Made by a program: the position numbers and the translations under genes. From positions 3,064,501 to 3,128,500 of the forward strand of contig CM075768.1 of NCBI GenBank assembly GCA_037974665.1: a DNA stretch of 64,000 nucleotides, in the 5' to 3' direction. How positions within the stretch are numbered: position 1 is the stretch's first letter; the number at the start of each line of letters is the position of its first letter. The DNA is from Ehretia macrophylla (lineage: Eukaryota; Streptophyta; Magnoliopsida; Boraginales; Ehretiaceae). Under the pieces are notes generated by a model, which worked only from the letters and a program-made list of their open reading frames with translations, had not been told where the DNA came from and did no database searches. Positions 62,956-64,000 of the stretch are shown piece by piece.

Positions 62956-64000
62956 TGTAACACCCCAATCCCTCATGAGACCGGAGCCTTGATCCAAAAC
63001 CCAAGGTACGAAAACACAAGGGAAAACAGACGGAGTCTCCCCTGTTTATAGGACTATCCAGTTACCCGCACACAAAAGAATTGGCCACAATGACAATATC
63101 CAACATTCATAACAAACCCCAACCTTCAATATCATATCCTCCTCTAAAACTTAAGGCCATCCGAGCCTTATAACTAAGACAGAATAGGGCATACAAGCAT
63201 GCATTGACAAAAGCTATTGAAATTCTGTATTTTTAAAACCGCTTATCTTACCACTCTAATCTTTTCTACTTCATTTTCTTAGATTTTAAGTCGATCAACT
63301 GACCTTCACTCAACTCCATACAACCATGCAAGTTGGTTAGGCAACAAAGTAAGCATTGAAGTTATTACAAACCACTACCACTAGGTGAGCCTTTTTTAGT
63401 TACATTTATTACAACTAACTAATATAAACAAGGCACGCAGGCCTCAAAATAATACATATCATACACAAAATTTTACATAGAGGCAAACAATTGAAGCTAA
63501 GTCATGCACTCAAAGAGACTCTTGATCTTTCTTCTCCTCAGCCTCTGAAGGCTCCGAACCTGAAATGGTAGAAAGGAGGGGTGAGCATACAATACATGTA
63601 TACTCAGCGAAGGAGGGATACGGTAAACCGGGGCATTTTCAAAAAGTTTTTCGTGCAATGTAGCAAATAACACAAGAACAGCAACTAAACAATAAAGATC
63701 AATAAAGCAATTGGATACCACATATAACAAAAGGATACGATTTCAATAACCCCAAACACTCCAAAGTCAATCTTCAATCATGAATCTCGAACCACGAACC
63801 ATGAACTCGATCAATGTCCCAGTGTAACCCATAACACTCCAGAAGGTGTACTCCGGATGTACCCTGAAATCCTACGATCCAACACCCCGTGGTAATCTCC
63901 GGACCAGGCGAGAGTGGGAATAGGACCATCGTAGCCAAGGTATACCGGCAAGCCTGATGCCGCCCGGAGTTCCCCGATACTACTATGCCCAAATGGTTAC
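62956..64000 (-). mobile_element. gypsy-type LTR (family A), right end outside window
   Basis: It starts TGTAACACCCCAATCCCTC, ten bases into another LTR, so caccc (62951-62955) should recur after its end. It carries a TATA-like motif (63043-63051), H3 (63152-63170), H2 (63582-63606) and the beginning of the GC-rich island (63840-64000). The two frames near its end are not supported as genes. Confidence 0.85.
63582..63606 (-). other. hairpin H2 with sense-strand wobble
   Basis: In LTR sense TGAGTATAC pairs with GTATGCTCA, nine positions with one U-G pair. On the plus strand the same position would be a C-A mismatch. Confidence 0.65.

Overview
The window looks like repeat-dense intergenic or heterochromatic DNA from a large-genome flowering plant, probably a eudicot. 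It is AT-rich. I find no host protein-coding gene, tRNA or rRNA in 64 kb. Almost every base belongs to an LTR retrotransposon or its remains. Priming sites match plant initiator-tRNA-Met (TGGTATCAGAG), units end in TG...CA with 5-bp target duplications (TSDs), and the only protein traces are decayed Ty1/copia Gag and Pol. Nearly all open frames are chance frames inside LTRs.

Layout. Coordinates are window positions; 'sense' is the direction in which an LTR runs into its priming site. The outermost unit I can infer is a plus-sense gypsy-type LTR covering 55747-62400 in pieces. A second plus LTR (right part 51221-55746) sits in it. That one holds a minus-sense, apparently non-autonomous gypsy-type element, E0: 5' LTR 47789-51220, about 0.9 kb of internal sequence split between 47068-47788 and 9494-9677, and a 3' LTR remnant at 9044-9493. 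E0 is split by copia element E1 (9678-47067). E1 is split by a solo LTR (12798-15297), a 545-bp TRIM (15735-16279), a second copia element E2 (17331-35846) and a solo LTR pair (36187-42760 containing 39794-42236). E2 contains 20580-26715, which contains 22042-25421, and also 29997-32826. This gives up to seven levels of nesting. To the left, 1-9043 is another stack (plus LTR 4475-9043 split by 5234-7546 and by a minus element ending at 4474). To the right, 56085-58586 and 59357-61811 split the outer LTR, and another minus LTR starts at 62956.

Ten TG...CA units of 2.3-4.1 kb (net of insertions) are flanked by 5-bp repeats and have no internal region. They are read as solo LTRs: TSD exact in nine (gtgtt, atagt, gagag, gtttg, gaaca, gaggt, ggatt, gaggg, gtggt) and 4 of 5 in the tenth (52641-55082). 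Both copia elements keep two LTRs, a PBS, a polypurine tract and a leader of about 2 kb.

The most interesting signal is in the gypsy-type LTRs. Copies from clearly different subfamilies and both orientations share short hairpins whose stems change by compensating substitutions. H1 has a CCTACTTTGT loop, H2 is TGAGC(N)...(N)GCTCA, and H3 has a TCGGATG loop. They also share a TGGTTGCGCAACCA palindrome, a GC-rich island and a terminal GAGACCGG/CCGGTCTC inverted repeat. In most H2 copies with a wobble pair, the wobble is G-U only on the LTR-sense strand, which suggests a conserved RNA structure in the LTR transcript.
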